Assembly: GCA_018712425.1 (NCBI GenBank)
Contig: DVHA01000093.1
Location: 1 to 10,118, forward strand
Reading direction: 5' to 3'
Origin: Candidatus Faecivivens stercoravium
Lineage (GTDB): Bacteria; Bacillota; Clostridia; Oscillospirales; Ruminococcaceae
DNA length: 10,118 bases
Below the pieces are notes generated by a model. The model was not told the origin of the DNA and searched no databases. It was given only the letters and a program-made list of their open reading frames with translations. The translations under genes were made by a program, and so were the position numbers. This document shows, piece after piece, positions 1 to 4,845 of this stretch (position 1 is the stretch's first letter; each line of letters starts with the position of its first letter).

Positions 1-1074
1 CTGTTCCCGGATGATGGTGACGGGGTTGCCGCGGTTGGAGGAGTAGTATTTGTAGAGGATCTTGTCGTCCTCCGAAATCAGCACCACCTTGGTGGTGGTG
101 GAGCCGCAGTCAATGCCGAGGTAGGCGTTGCCGGAGTAGCTTTCAATGTCCCGTTCCTCGACCGTCGCTTTGGCATGGCGTTCGGCGAATGCCTTGTAGT
201 CCTCTTCATTTGCGAACAGCGGTTTTAAATAGTTGGTCGAGGTGACGCCGCCGGTCGCCTTGTCAATCCGGTCCAGCAGGTCGTCCATCGTCGTTTCATG
301 GCAGGCCTCTTCCGCGTAAAACGCCGTGCCGATGGCGACTGAGAACTGCCCCAGTTCGGGGAAAAGCGCGTTTTCAGGCGTCAGCCGAAGCGTCTCGACA
401 AACCGTTCCTGGAGCCCTCTGAAGAAGAAGAGCGGGCCGCCCAGGAAAGCAATCTTCCCTTTCAGCTCCCGCCCCTGGGCGAGGCCGGTGATCGTCTGGT
501 CGACGACCGCCTGGAAGATGCTGGCAGCGAGGTCCTCTTTCCGGGCACCCTGGTTTAAGAGCGGCTGGATATCCGACTTGGCGAAGACCCCGCAGCGGGA
601 GGCAATCGGATAAAGCTTTTCGTGCCCCGCGGAGAGGGTATCCAGTTCCCCCGGGGTGACGTCCAGAAGGGAGGCCATCTGGTCGATGAACGCGCCGGTG
701 CCGCCGGCACAGGTGCCGTTCATCCGCTCCTCTACCCCGCCGGTCAGGAAGAGGATTTTTGCGTCCTCCCCGCCCAGCTCGATGATGACGTCGATATCCG
801 GATCAAAGAACGGCACCGCTTTGCTGGTGGCGTAGACCTCCTGGATAAACTCAATGCCGGCGGCTTTGGAAAGGCCGAAGCCGGCCGATCCCGACAGGGC
901 GACCCGGAACGGCCGGTCCCCGACCGTCTCTCTGGCTGCCCGAAGCAGTTCCCCCGTCTTCTGGCGGACCTGGGAAAAGTGACGTTCGTACCGTTTAAAG
1001 AGGATCTCCTTCCCCTCCATCACGACCACTTTAACAGTGGTAGAACCGATATCAATCCCGATGTTCAGACTCAT
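1..1074 (-). CDS. Acyl-CoA dehydratase activase, large two-domain BadF/HgdC type (partial, C-terminus beyond window)
   Basis: The first 358 residues are visible and the frame is open to the window edge. The family is the ASKHA-fold ATPase that uses ATP to push an electron from a [4Fe-4S] cluster onto a 2-hydroxyacyl-CoA dehydratase. Domain 1 has the phosphate motif DIGSTT (residues 8-13), ELGGEDAK (99-106), GTCAGGTG (120-127) and RCGVFAKSD (160-168). Cys122 and Cys161 match the two cluster ligands of HgdC, whose dimer shares one cluster. A second activase domain starts near residue 318 with GIDCGSTTTK. Two activase domains in tandem are typical of the long (about 1400-residue) cytosolic proteins of Clostridia that also carry dehydratase-like regions; the latter would lie outside this window. 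The ATG at 1074 overlaps the stop of the upstream TetR gene (ATGA) and has AAGGGG about 10 nt upstream. The substrate is unknown. Family call is firm, exact reaction is not. Confidence 0.93.
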   Translation of the reverse strand, partial: MSLNIGIDIGSTTVKVVVMEGKEILFKRYERHFSQVRQKTGELLRAARETVGDRPFRVALSGSAGFGLSKAAGIEFIQEVYATSKAVPFFDPDIDVIIELGGEDAKILFLTGGVEERMNGTCAGGTGAFIDQMASLLDVTPGELDTLSAGHEKLYPIASRCGVFAKSDIQPLLNQGARKEDLAASIFQAVVDQTITGLAQGRELKGKIAFLGGPLFFFRGLQERFVETLRLTPENALFPELGQFSVAIGTAFYAEEACHETTMDDLLDRIDKATGGVTSTNYLKPLFANEEDYKAFAERHAKATVEERDIESYSGNAYLGIDCGSTTTKVVLISEDDKILYKYYSSNRGNPVTIIREQ

Positions 1075-1754
1075 TCTCTCTTATCCCCTTCGTCATAACC
1101 TGGCTGCAAAATCCCGTGGAGGATAATGTCAATGGCAGCCTGTAATCCCTTTTCCAATGTATCCAGTGCCATATCTATGGAAATCTGTTGTCGGAAGATC
1201 ATATCCAGGTAGCGGGACTGGATGTTATCCGTAATCCCCATAATCAGTTCCAGCGCCAGTTCCTTATCGATTTCCGGGCGGACCGGGCTCCGGCTCAGGA
1301 ACAGCCGCATGGCCACGCTGCCCTGTTCCCGGTAACGGCGGCGCTTTTCTGAAACAAACCCTTCCAAAACCTCACTGCGTCCGCTGGTGGCAATCTGGCT
1401 CAGGATATGGTAATGGTTTGGGTGGGCGGAATAAAAATCCGCCTGTTTGCGGAAAAAAGCAAACAGCTCGCCCGTGGTAATGACACGGTATGGCAGGTTC
1501 CCAAAAGAAAGCGCCTCCTCCAGATCCTGCAGGCACTGGTCGCAAACCGCCAGGAAGAGGTTTTCCTTGCTTTTAAAGTAATGGTATAAAAGCCCCTTGG
1601 AGATGCCGGCCGAAAGGCAGATCTGGTTGGTCGATGCGCCTTCATATCCGTGTTGGCCAAATTCCTTCAAGGCGGCGTCTATAATCTTCTGCCGGCTTAC
1701 TTTGCTCTTGGTAATTTCAGAATGATGCTCCCGCTTTATAAGGGATTCGGTCAT
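1071..1754 (-). CDS. TetR/AcrR-family transcriptional regulator
   Basis: This encodes 227 residues from the ATG at 1754, a usual length for TetR repressors. The N-terminal DNA-binding domain spans about residues 18-65. It contains IIDAALKEFGQHGYEGAS, then TNQICLSAGISKGLLYHYF and KSKENLF, the classic TetR helix-turn-helix and its cap. The remaining helical part would be the ligand-binding and dimer domain and shows no motif that names a ligand. I prefer ATG 1754 because AGAGGG lies 11 nt upstream. An in-frame TTG at 1823 would add 23 residues but lacks a good ribosome site. The stop overlaps the activase start by 4 bp, so the two are probably translationally coupled. A dyad inside its promoter suggests autoregulation. 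By context it may sense an acyl-CoA or related metabolite, which is inference. Confidence 0.93.
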   Translation of the reverse strand: MTESLIKREHHSEITKSKVSRQKIIDAALKEFGQHGYEGASTNQICLSAGISKGLLYHYFKSKENLFLAVCDQCLQDLEEALSFGNLPYRVITTGELFAFFRKQADFYSAHPNHYHILSQIATSGRSEVLEGFVSEKRRRYREQGSVAMRLFLSRSPVRPEIDKELALELIMGITDNIQSRYLDMIFRQQISIDMALDTLEKGLQAAIDIILHGILQPGYDEGDKRE

Positions 1755-1898
1755 TGCTATTTCAGCCCTCTTTTCTGTCCCGTCAGAGGCAGCATAAAGG
1801 GGGACCTTTATGGCTGCCCGCAAATCCTATATCAGAATTTCGCCGGTATTTTTAAAATGTCGAACAATAAAACCGCCGGCGATTTGTGTACATTGTCT

Positions 1899-1927
1899 AT
1901 TATAGCACAAATTGACCAGTTGGTCTA
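1899..1927 (-). promoter_or_regulatory. Promoter of the TetR-activase operon
   Basis: Minus-strand -10 TATAAT (1904-1899) and -35 TAGACC (1927-1922) are separated by 17 nt. The -10 matches consensus fully and the -35 at four of six positions. The predicted start is near 1892, leaving a leader of roughly 135 nt before ATG 1754. Confidence 0.72.
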
Positions 1928-1928
1928 T
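1911..1928. promoter_or_regulatory. Probable TetR operator between -35 and -10
   Basis: An 18-bp dyad with arms GACCA and TGGTC around two central bases, plus matching AT at both outer ends. It overlaps the -35 and enters the spacer, so a bound dimer would block RNA polymerase. GACCA/TGGTC-type dyads are common among TetR-family operators in Firmicutes. The adjacent TetR protein is the obvious candidate ligand. Confidence 0.65.
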
Positions 1929-1954
1929 GCGCCTTTTTACAAAAACGGAGGGAA

Positions 1955-2267
1955 AGTTTGTCGAGAATTTTGTTTTTTGCGCGATAATTTCTTGAATGAA
2001 CTGAAACAGCTGGAAATGGCCCCCAATGTGGGAAAAGCGGATTGCCAAAACGTAAAATTCGGCGCTGGCGTTAAAATGACAAAGAAACGTGCGAAGATCA
2101 GAAGTTTAGGGTCAAGCCCTTTTTAAAGGGCTTGCGGGAGTGGAGAGGGCAGAGCCCCTTCCCAAGCGCTCACTTTCCGTACTTCCGAAGCTGACCACAG
2201 CTTTGCTGCTTGAAACGAAGCGTGCGCAGCACCCAAAAATACTCAAAAAAGACTTTTTCGACAAACT
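1955..2267. repeat. Possible MITE-like element bounded by imperfect inverted repeats
   Basis: The ends are a perfect inverted 10-mer, AGTTTGTCGA on the left and TCGACAAACT on the right. The similarity continues inward as roughly N7 then TTTTTTGnG, about 27 bp in all with mismatches. The element would be 313 bp and non-coding. I see no clear target-site duplication, so this is tentative. Confidence 0.3.
2114..2133. repeat. Perfect 20-bp palindrome
   Basis: The arms are AAGCCCTTT and AAAGGGCTT with TT between. As RNA it would form a 9-bp hairpin on either strand. No long U-tract follows on either strand, so it is a weak terminator at best and more likely part of the repeat-like stretch. Confidence 0.55.
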
Positions 2268-2268
2268 A

Positions 2269-2293
2269 AAAGCCGGTCGAAAAGGCCGGCTTT
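2269..2293 (-). terminator. Probable terminator of the HTH-solenoid gene
   Basis: On the minus strand, AAAGCCGG pairs with CCGGCTTT across a 9-nt loop and is followed by a short T-run (TTTTAGTTT). It lies about 54 nt past the stop codon at 2347. The T-run is short, so termination may be inefficient. Confidence 0.55.
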
Positions 2294-2346
2294 CTGGATG
2301 GTATTGAAGATGGAATCGGGCTCTATCCCGGCTGTCGGAAGCGCCA

Positions 2347-3378
2347 TCAATCGTTAATGATTTTGCCCCGGGCAGAAACACAGTTTACGTTCCCATCGGC
2401 TGTCACATTGCCCTGGACGTTGCCGCAGTTTACATTGCCGTCGGACGAGGTAACCGAGCCGCCTACATTGCCGCAGTGGATATCCCCCTCGGCACGGATG
2501 CTGGCGCCCACCGACCCGCAGGTGACATCCCCGTCCGCTGTAACCGAACCGCCGATAGCGCCTTCGCAGTGGACATTGCCGTCAGCCGTGACGCTCCCCC
2601 GGATCGGCCCGGCGGCATTGACCGTCCCGTCGGCTGTAACCGAACCGTAGATTTCCCTGCAGGTGACGTCCCCGTCAGCATTGACCGAACCTTTTACCGA
2701 TCCGGAGACGGCGGCAGAGCCGTAAACGGTCAAATGATGGACCGGCGAATCGGGCCCAAGGGCAAGGCGGATGGGGGTTTCCGGCTTGACTTCTTCCCAG
2801 GAGACCATTTTATTGCCGATGAACTGGGCCACCCGGAGGGTATTGTCGTTTGGAAGGTCTTCCCGGATGCGGTTTTCACTGGCCCACCGGTCGGCCCGGT
2901 TCAGCATCTCCTTAAGGTTGCCGCCCAGTTTTTTCATCTGCCCGGAGATGTTGTCAGAGATGGCCCGCCCGAGGTTCTCCAGGTCGCTGAACCGGTATTC
3001 CCGGCTCCAGATGTATTCCGATTCATCCCGTCCGTCAAAATGCGGGATCTCTTCCTCCTCTTCCCCGGCATCCGTCCCTTCTCCGGCAGTTTCTTCCTCT
3101 GCCGGAGAAGCGGTGTCGATGTCCGCAACCTGTGCGGCTTCCGCCGGCGATTCTGCCCGCGGGGCGGCCGAAAGGTCGTCAAAGTAGAGGGCTTCCATCG
3201 TGACGCCGAAGAAGGTGGCGATCTGCGGGATCAGGGTGATATCCGGCATCGAACCGCCGGTCTCCCATTTGCTGACCGCCTGGACGGTGACACCGAGCCG
3301 GTCAGCCAGAGCTTCCTGGCCGATCCCCATCTTTTTGCGCAGCGCGCGGATATTTTCGTTTAAACGGATTTCTTTCAT
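2347..3378 (-). CDS. XRE-family HTH protein fused to a Cys-containing beta-solenoid-like repeat domain
   Basis: A 343-residue protein with an unusual layout. Residues 5-64 are a Cro/C1-type HTH, with LADRLGVTVQAVSKWETG as the helix-turn-helix. Residues 65-125 are a low-complexity acidic linker rich in Ala and Glu. Residues 126-170 are probably helical. From about 229 to 343 there are seven units of 15-16 residues with consensus GSVTADGDVxCGxVG. Six of the seven units keep the Cys, and the pattern suggests a right-handed beta-solenoid like that of bactofilins. No membrane segment is visible. Function is unknown. A DNA-binding head on a polymerising or metal- or redox-sensitive stalk is inference. 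The start at ATG 3378 has AAAGGA 9 nt upstream. It is monocistronic between its own promoter and terminator. Confidence 0.9.
   Translation of the reverse strand: MKEIRLNENIRALRKKMGIGQEALADRLGVTVQAVSKWETGGSMPDITLIPQIATFFGVTMEALYFDDLSAAPRAESPAEAAQVADIDTASPAEEETAGEGTDAGEEEEEIPHFDGRDESEYIWSREYRFSDLENLGRAISDNISGQMKKLGGNLKEMLNRADRWASENRIREDLPNDNTLRVAQFIGNKMVSWEEVKPETPIRLALGPDSPVHHLTVYGSAAVSGSVKGSVNADGDVTCREIYGSVTADGTVNAAGPIRGSVTADGNVHCEGAIGGSVTADGDVTCGSVGASIRAEGDIHCGNVGGSVTSSDGNVNCGNVQGNVTADGNVNCVSARGKIIND
2357..2692 (-). repeat. Tandem 45-48-bp repeats encoding the solenoid units
   Basis: The 3' third of the HTH gene is a degenerate tandem repeat with period 45 or 48 bp, always a multiple of three, so the frame is kept. 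The recurring codons encode G-S-V-T-A-D-G. Six units carry a Cys codon, and the unit near residues 245-260 has Ala instead. The repeat looks internally expanded by duplication, and copy number may vary between strains. Confidence 0.75.
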
Positions 3379-3421
3379 ATTGATTCGTCCTTTCGTCCCG
3401 AGGTGGTGGTTGGATTTCCAG

Positions 3422-3433
3422 AGAAAGCTTTCT
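3422..3433. promoter_or_regulatory. Candidate operator palindrome at the transcription start
   Basis: AGAAAGCTTTCT is a perfect 12-bp palindrome just downstream of the predicted -10. Its position fits autorepression by the XRE-type protein encoded here. No second copy was found, so support is positional only. Confidence 0.35.
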
Positions 3434-3440
3434 TGTCTTT

Positions 3441-3469
3441 AGCATAAACCAGCCCGGATAAAAAATCAA
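3441..3469 (-). promoter_or_regulatory. Promoter of the HTH-solenoid gene
   Basis: Minus-strand -35 TTGATT (3469-3464) and -10 TATGCT (3446-3441) lie 17 nt apart, each matching consensus at four of six positions. The predicted start is near 3434, about 55 nt before the ATG at 3378. Confidence 0.5.
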
Positions 3470-3621
3470 TAAAAGATTGTTTGAGTGGCAAAAATCAACC
3501 GCCGGTTGATTTTGACTGTTTTACTTTCCTTTTGCCGGTCAAAAGGCAGCAAAGCCCCGTCGGATGGGCTTTCGCCGCCAATTCAACCATTGGTTGAATT
3601 TCTTTCCCCTCCTCCCAGGCA

Positions 3622-3660
3622 AAAGAAAAAACCGGCTTTGCTCTGCGTAAAACCGGTTTT
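3622..3660 (-). terminator. Intrinsic terminator behind the tRNA-Gln remnant
   Basis: On the minus strand, AAAACCGG (3660-3653) pairs with CCGGTTTT (3635-3628) across a 17-nt loop and runs into TTCTTTT. It starts 3 nt after the CCA end of the tRNA-Gln remnant, the same spacing as between the last intact tRNA and its terminator. Confidence 0.6.
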
Positions 3661-3663
3661 GTA

Positions 3664-3749
3664 TGGTTGGGATGGAAAGATTTGCCCCGTCTGCGGACGG
3701 GCCAGCAGCCGCCGTTTGCCGAAGGCAAACATGGGTTCATGACAGCCCA
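3664..3749 (-). pseudogene. Decayed tRNA-Gln (or att-like 3' tRNA fragment)
   Basis: The 3' end (3664-3684) matches the intact tRNA-Gln(CUG) genes at 20 of 21 bases over CCA, discriminator, acceptor strand and half the T arm. Eleven bases further in, GACGG-GCCAG resembles the anticodon region of those genes, where the corresponding gap is twelve bases. A TGGGCTG at 3749-3743 could pair with the acceptor CATCCCA at six of seven positions. The T loop (TTC), the D arm and a usable anticodon loop are gone, and the span is 86 nt instead of 76, so it cannot be functional. Either a third tRNA-Gln copy degenerated here, or an integration event left a 3' tRNA fragment. Confidence 0.5.
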
Positions 3750-3806
3750 CCGGACTGTCATTCATTGCCGCTCCCGTTCAAATCCTTCTCCGAAGCTTCC
3801 CTCTCA

Positions 3807-3843
3807 AATGAAAAGAAGCACTATGTTTTACCATAGTGCTTCT
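3807..3843 (-). terminator. Intrinsic terminator of the tRNA array
   Basis: A perfect 12-bp stem, AGAAGCACTATG with CATAGTGCTTCT, and a 6-nt loop. On the minus strand it is followed by TTTCATTT. It begins 3 nt after the CCA of the last tRNA gene. Confidence 0.82.
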
Positions 3844-3846
3844 CGG

Positions 3847-3922
3847 TGGTTGGGATGGAAGGATTTGAACCCTCGGAATGACGGGGCCAGAACCCGCTGC
3901 CTTACCCCTTGGCTACATCCCA
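3847..3922 (-). tRNA. tRNA-Gln(CUG), copy 2 in transcription order
   Basis: A 76-nt cloverleaf including an encoded CCA. The acceptor is TGGGATG/CATCCCA with A73, the D arm is GCC/GGC, and the anticodon stem GCGGG/CCCGT closes the loop TTCTGGC, giving anticodon CUG. The T arm is GAGGG/CCTTC with loop TTCAAAT. Position 37 is G rather than the A seen in Escherichia coli tRNA-Gln(CUG). G36-G37 is the pair TrmD methylates, so m1G37 is possible. It is identical base for base to 3995-4070. Confidence 0.95.
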
Positions 3923-3956
3923 GTATTTGGTTTGATAAAGTCAGATGTTTGGGATC

Positions 3957-3983
3957 CCGGGGCCTCATTTTAAGAGACCCCGG
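3957..3983 (-). other. Hairpin between the two tRNA-Gln(CUG) genes
   Basis: CCGGGG pairs with CCCCGG, with an inner CTC/GAG and a 7-nt AT-rich loop. There is no T-run after it on the minus strand, so it is more likely a processing or stability element than a terminator. With the hairpins at 3814 and 3628, each tRNA-Gln(CUG) copy or remnant is followed by its own stem-loop. Confidence 0.5.
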
Positions 3984-3994
3984 AACACCACGCT

Positions 3995-4070
3995 TGGTTG
4001 GGATGGAAGGATTTGAACCCTCGGAATGACGGGGCCAGAACCCGCTGCCTTACCCCTTGGCTACATCCCA
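3995..4070 (-). tRNA. tRNA-Gln(CUG), copy 1 in transcription order
   Basis: A 76-nt cloverleaf with encoded CCA, identical in all 76 bases to the copy at 3847-3922. The anticodon loop TTCTGGC reads CAG codons. The two identical genes are 72 bp apart with unrelated spacer sequence. This suggests either a recent duplication with spacer change or homogenisation by gene conversion. Confidence 0.95.
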
Positions 4071-4117
4071 ATGTGTTCGGAAAAACCGGAAGGCTTTTCC
4101 GCGGCCTTTTGGCCAAG

Positions 4118-4193
4118 TGGTTGGGCTAGATGGATTCGAACCATCGGAATGAAGGAGTCAAAGTCCTCTGCCTTACCTCTTGGCTATAGCCCA
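4118..4193 (-). tRNA. tRNA-Gln(UUG)
   Basis: A 76-nt cloverleaf with acceptor TGGGCTA/TAGCCCA, A73 and an encoded CCA. The D arm GCCAAGAGGTAAGGC is typical of tRNA-Gln. Stem GAGGA/TCCTT encloses loop CTTTGAC, so the anticodon is UUG and it reads CAA (and CAG by wobble). T loop TTCGAAT. It sits upstream of the two Gln(CUG) genes in the same transcript. Confidence 0.96.
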
Positions 4194-4202
4194 ATGCAAA
4201 AG

Positions 4203-4280
4203 TGGGGTGGATAGTGGGATTCGAACCCACGGCCTTCAGAGCCACAATCTGACGCGCTAACCAACTGCGCTATACCCACC
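4203..4280 (-). tRNA. tRNA-His(GUG)
   Basis: A tRNA-His with the diagnostic extra G-1 opposite C73 and an encoded CCA. The acceptor is GTGGGTA/TATCCAC. Anticodon stem TCAGA/TCTGA encloses loop TTGTGGC, giving GUG. T arm GTGGG/CCCAC with loop TTCGAAT. Confidence 0.96.
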
Positions 4281-4285
4281 ATATT

Positions 4286-4362
4286 TGGCGCGCCAAGAGG
4301 GACTCGAACCTTCGACCTACTGCTTAGAAGGCAGTTGCTCTATCCAGCTGAGCTATTGGCGC
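4286..4362 (-). tRNA. tRNA-Arg(UCU)
   Basis: A 77-nt cloverleaf with acceptor GCGCCAA/TTGGCGC, G73 and an encoded CCA. Stem ACTGC/GCAGT encloses loop CTTCTAA, giving anticodon UCU for AGA/AGG codons. The T stem GAAGG/CCCTC has one A-C mismatch at its middle pair (51-63), which is unusual, but every other helix is intact. Confidence 0.94.
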
Positions 4363-4390
4363 AATCGGGAAAACACATTGTGCTTTCATT

Positions 4391-4464
4391 TGGAGCGGGT
4401 GATGGGAATCGAACCCACGCGACCAGCTTGGAAGGCTGGGATTCTACCATTGAACTACACCCGC
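4391..4464 (-). tRNA. tRNA-Gly(UCC)
   Basis: A 74-nt cloverleaf, first in the array. The acceptor is GCGGGTG/CACCCGC with U73 and an encoded CCA. Stem CCAGC/GCTGG encloses loop CTTCCAA, giving UCC. U73 matters for reading the T-box at 9621-9634, whose pairing element would not match a U73 tRNA. Confidence 0.96.
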
Positions 4465-4510
4465 GCACCTGACTTATCAAGATCCATTGTTGTCAATCAC
4501 GACGGCATTT

Positions 4511-4539
4511 ATTATAACACATCGAAAAGCGTTTGTCAA
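4511..4539 (-). promoter_or_regulatory. tRNA-array promoter P1 (perfect consensus)
   Basis: Minus-strand TTGACA (4539-4534), a 17-nt spacer and TATAAT (4516-4511), with an extended TGT before the -10. A poly-A-rich stretch just upstream (about 4541-4562) resembles an UP element. The predicted start near 4504 is about 40 nt before the tRNA-Gly. Confidence 0.9.
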
Positions 4540-4593
4540 CACTTTTTTCTTTTTGTTTTTTCCGTCCGCCGCTCTCGTTCGGCAACGTATTAG

Positions 4594-4622
4594 ATTATAT
4601 CAGACAAGTCCCCTTTTGTCAA
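4594..4622 (-). promoter_or_regulatory. tRNA-array promoter P2 (perfect consensus)
   Basis: A second minus-strand TTGACA (4622-4617), 17-nt spacer and TATAAT (4599-4594), with an extended TGA. It lies 83 bp upstream of P1. Tandem strong promoters are a stable-RNA arrangement that gives high, growth-coupled expression. Confidence 0.88.
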
Positions 4623-4707
4623 TGGATTTCGAGAAAAAAATGGCAGAAAATTCCGATTTACACAATCTCTACAAAAATATTACACAATTATGCACTATTC
4701 CACCCGT

Positions 4708-4748
4708 TTTAAGCAAAACACCCCCGCTGCCGGTGTGGGCAGCGGGGG
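4708..4748 (-). terminator. Intrinsic terminator of valS
   Basis: An 11-bp GC-rich stem, CCCCCGCTGCC with GGCAGCGGGGG, and a 6-nt loop. On the minus strand it is followed by TGTTTTGCTT. It lies about 100 nt past the valS stop and insulates the tRNA promoters from read-through. Confidence 0.78.
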
Positions 4749-4815
4749 CAAATGGCACAGGGAAATTACTGCAGCTTATCGAAAAAGCCCTATAAAAGCA
4801 GTCCGGATGTCATCC

Positions 4816-4839
4816 TGTCGAAAAACTCGTTTTTCGACA
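4816..4839. repeat. 24-bp inverted repeat just past valS
   Basis: Arms TGTCGAAAAAC and GTTTTTCGACA surround TC. The hairpin begins 6 nt after the valS stop and has no T-run, so it is not a clear terminator. Its core GTCGAAAAA recurs at the right end of the repeat-like stretch (2254-2262), which hints at a dispersed family. Confidence 0.5.
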
Positions 4840-4845
4840 GTTGCT

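Larger units (their letters stand above)
1929..2346. other. Gene-free stretch with repeat-like hairpins
   Basis: No reading frame here has a credible ribosome site or family resemblance. The stretch contains inverted 10-mers AGTTTGTCGA (1955-1964) and TCGACAAACT (2258-2267), each followed inward by a T-rich or A-rich tract. It also holds a 20-bp palindrome at 2114-2133 and a small GGGC-aga-GCCC hairpin near 2149-2158. Next to the palindrome the text resembles hairpin-rich intergenic filler I associate with Oscillospiraceae genomes. That association is from memory and untested. Confidence 0.5.
3480..3770. repeat. Gene-free hairpin array (seven stem-loops in about 270 bp)
   Basis: No coding region is supported. 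Consecutive inverted repeats are: AAAATCAACC/GGTTGATTTT (3491-3513); AAAGCCC/GGGCTTT (3551-3572); AATTCAACC/GGTTGAATT (3580-3600); AAAACCGG/CCGGTTTT (3628-3660); CCCGTC/GACGGG (3686-3701); GTTTGCC/GGCAAAC (3714-3730); TGACAG/CTGTCA (3740-3760). The first and third share the 15-bp pattern TCAACC-N3-GGTTGA, which could also be a paired operator. The fourth is terminator-like on the minus strand. Confidence 0.6.

Noticed and set aside
622..1098. A plus-strand frame over the activase
   Set aside because: The minus frame carries all activase motifs, including DIGSTT and the two cluster cysteines; the plus frame shows no motif.
1827..2048. A 73-residue minus-strand frame upstream of the TetR gene
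   Set aside because: It runs through the promoter and operator of the TetR operon and has no ribosome site or recognisable domain.
2476..3363. A 295-residue plus-strand frame opposite the HTH-solenoid gene
   Set aside because: It is antisense to a gene with a clear HTH domain, ribosome site and repeat structure; its own repeats are just the complement of the solenoid repeats.
3480..3770. CRISPR array
   Set aside because: The repeats here are inverted and differ in sequence; there is no constant direct repeat with regular unique spacers and no cas gene.
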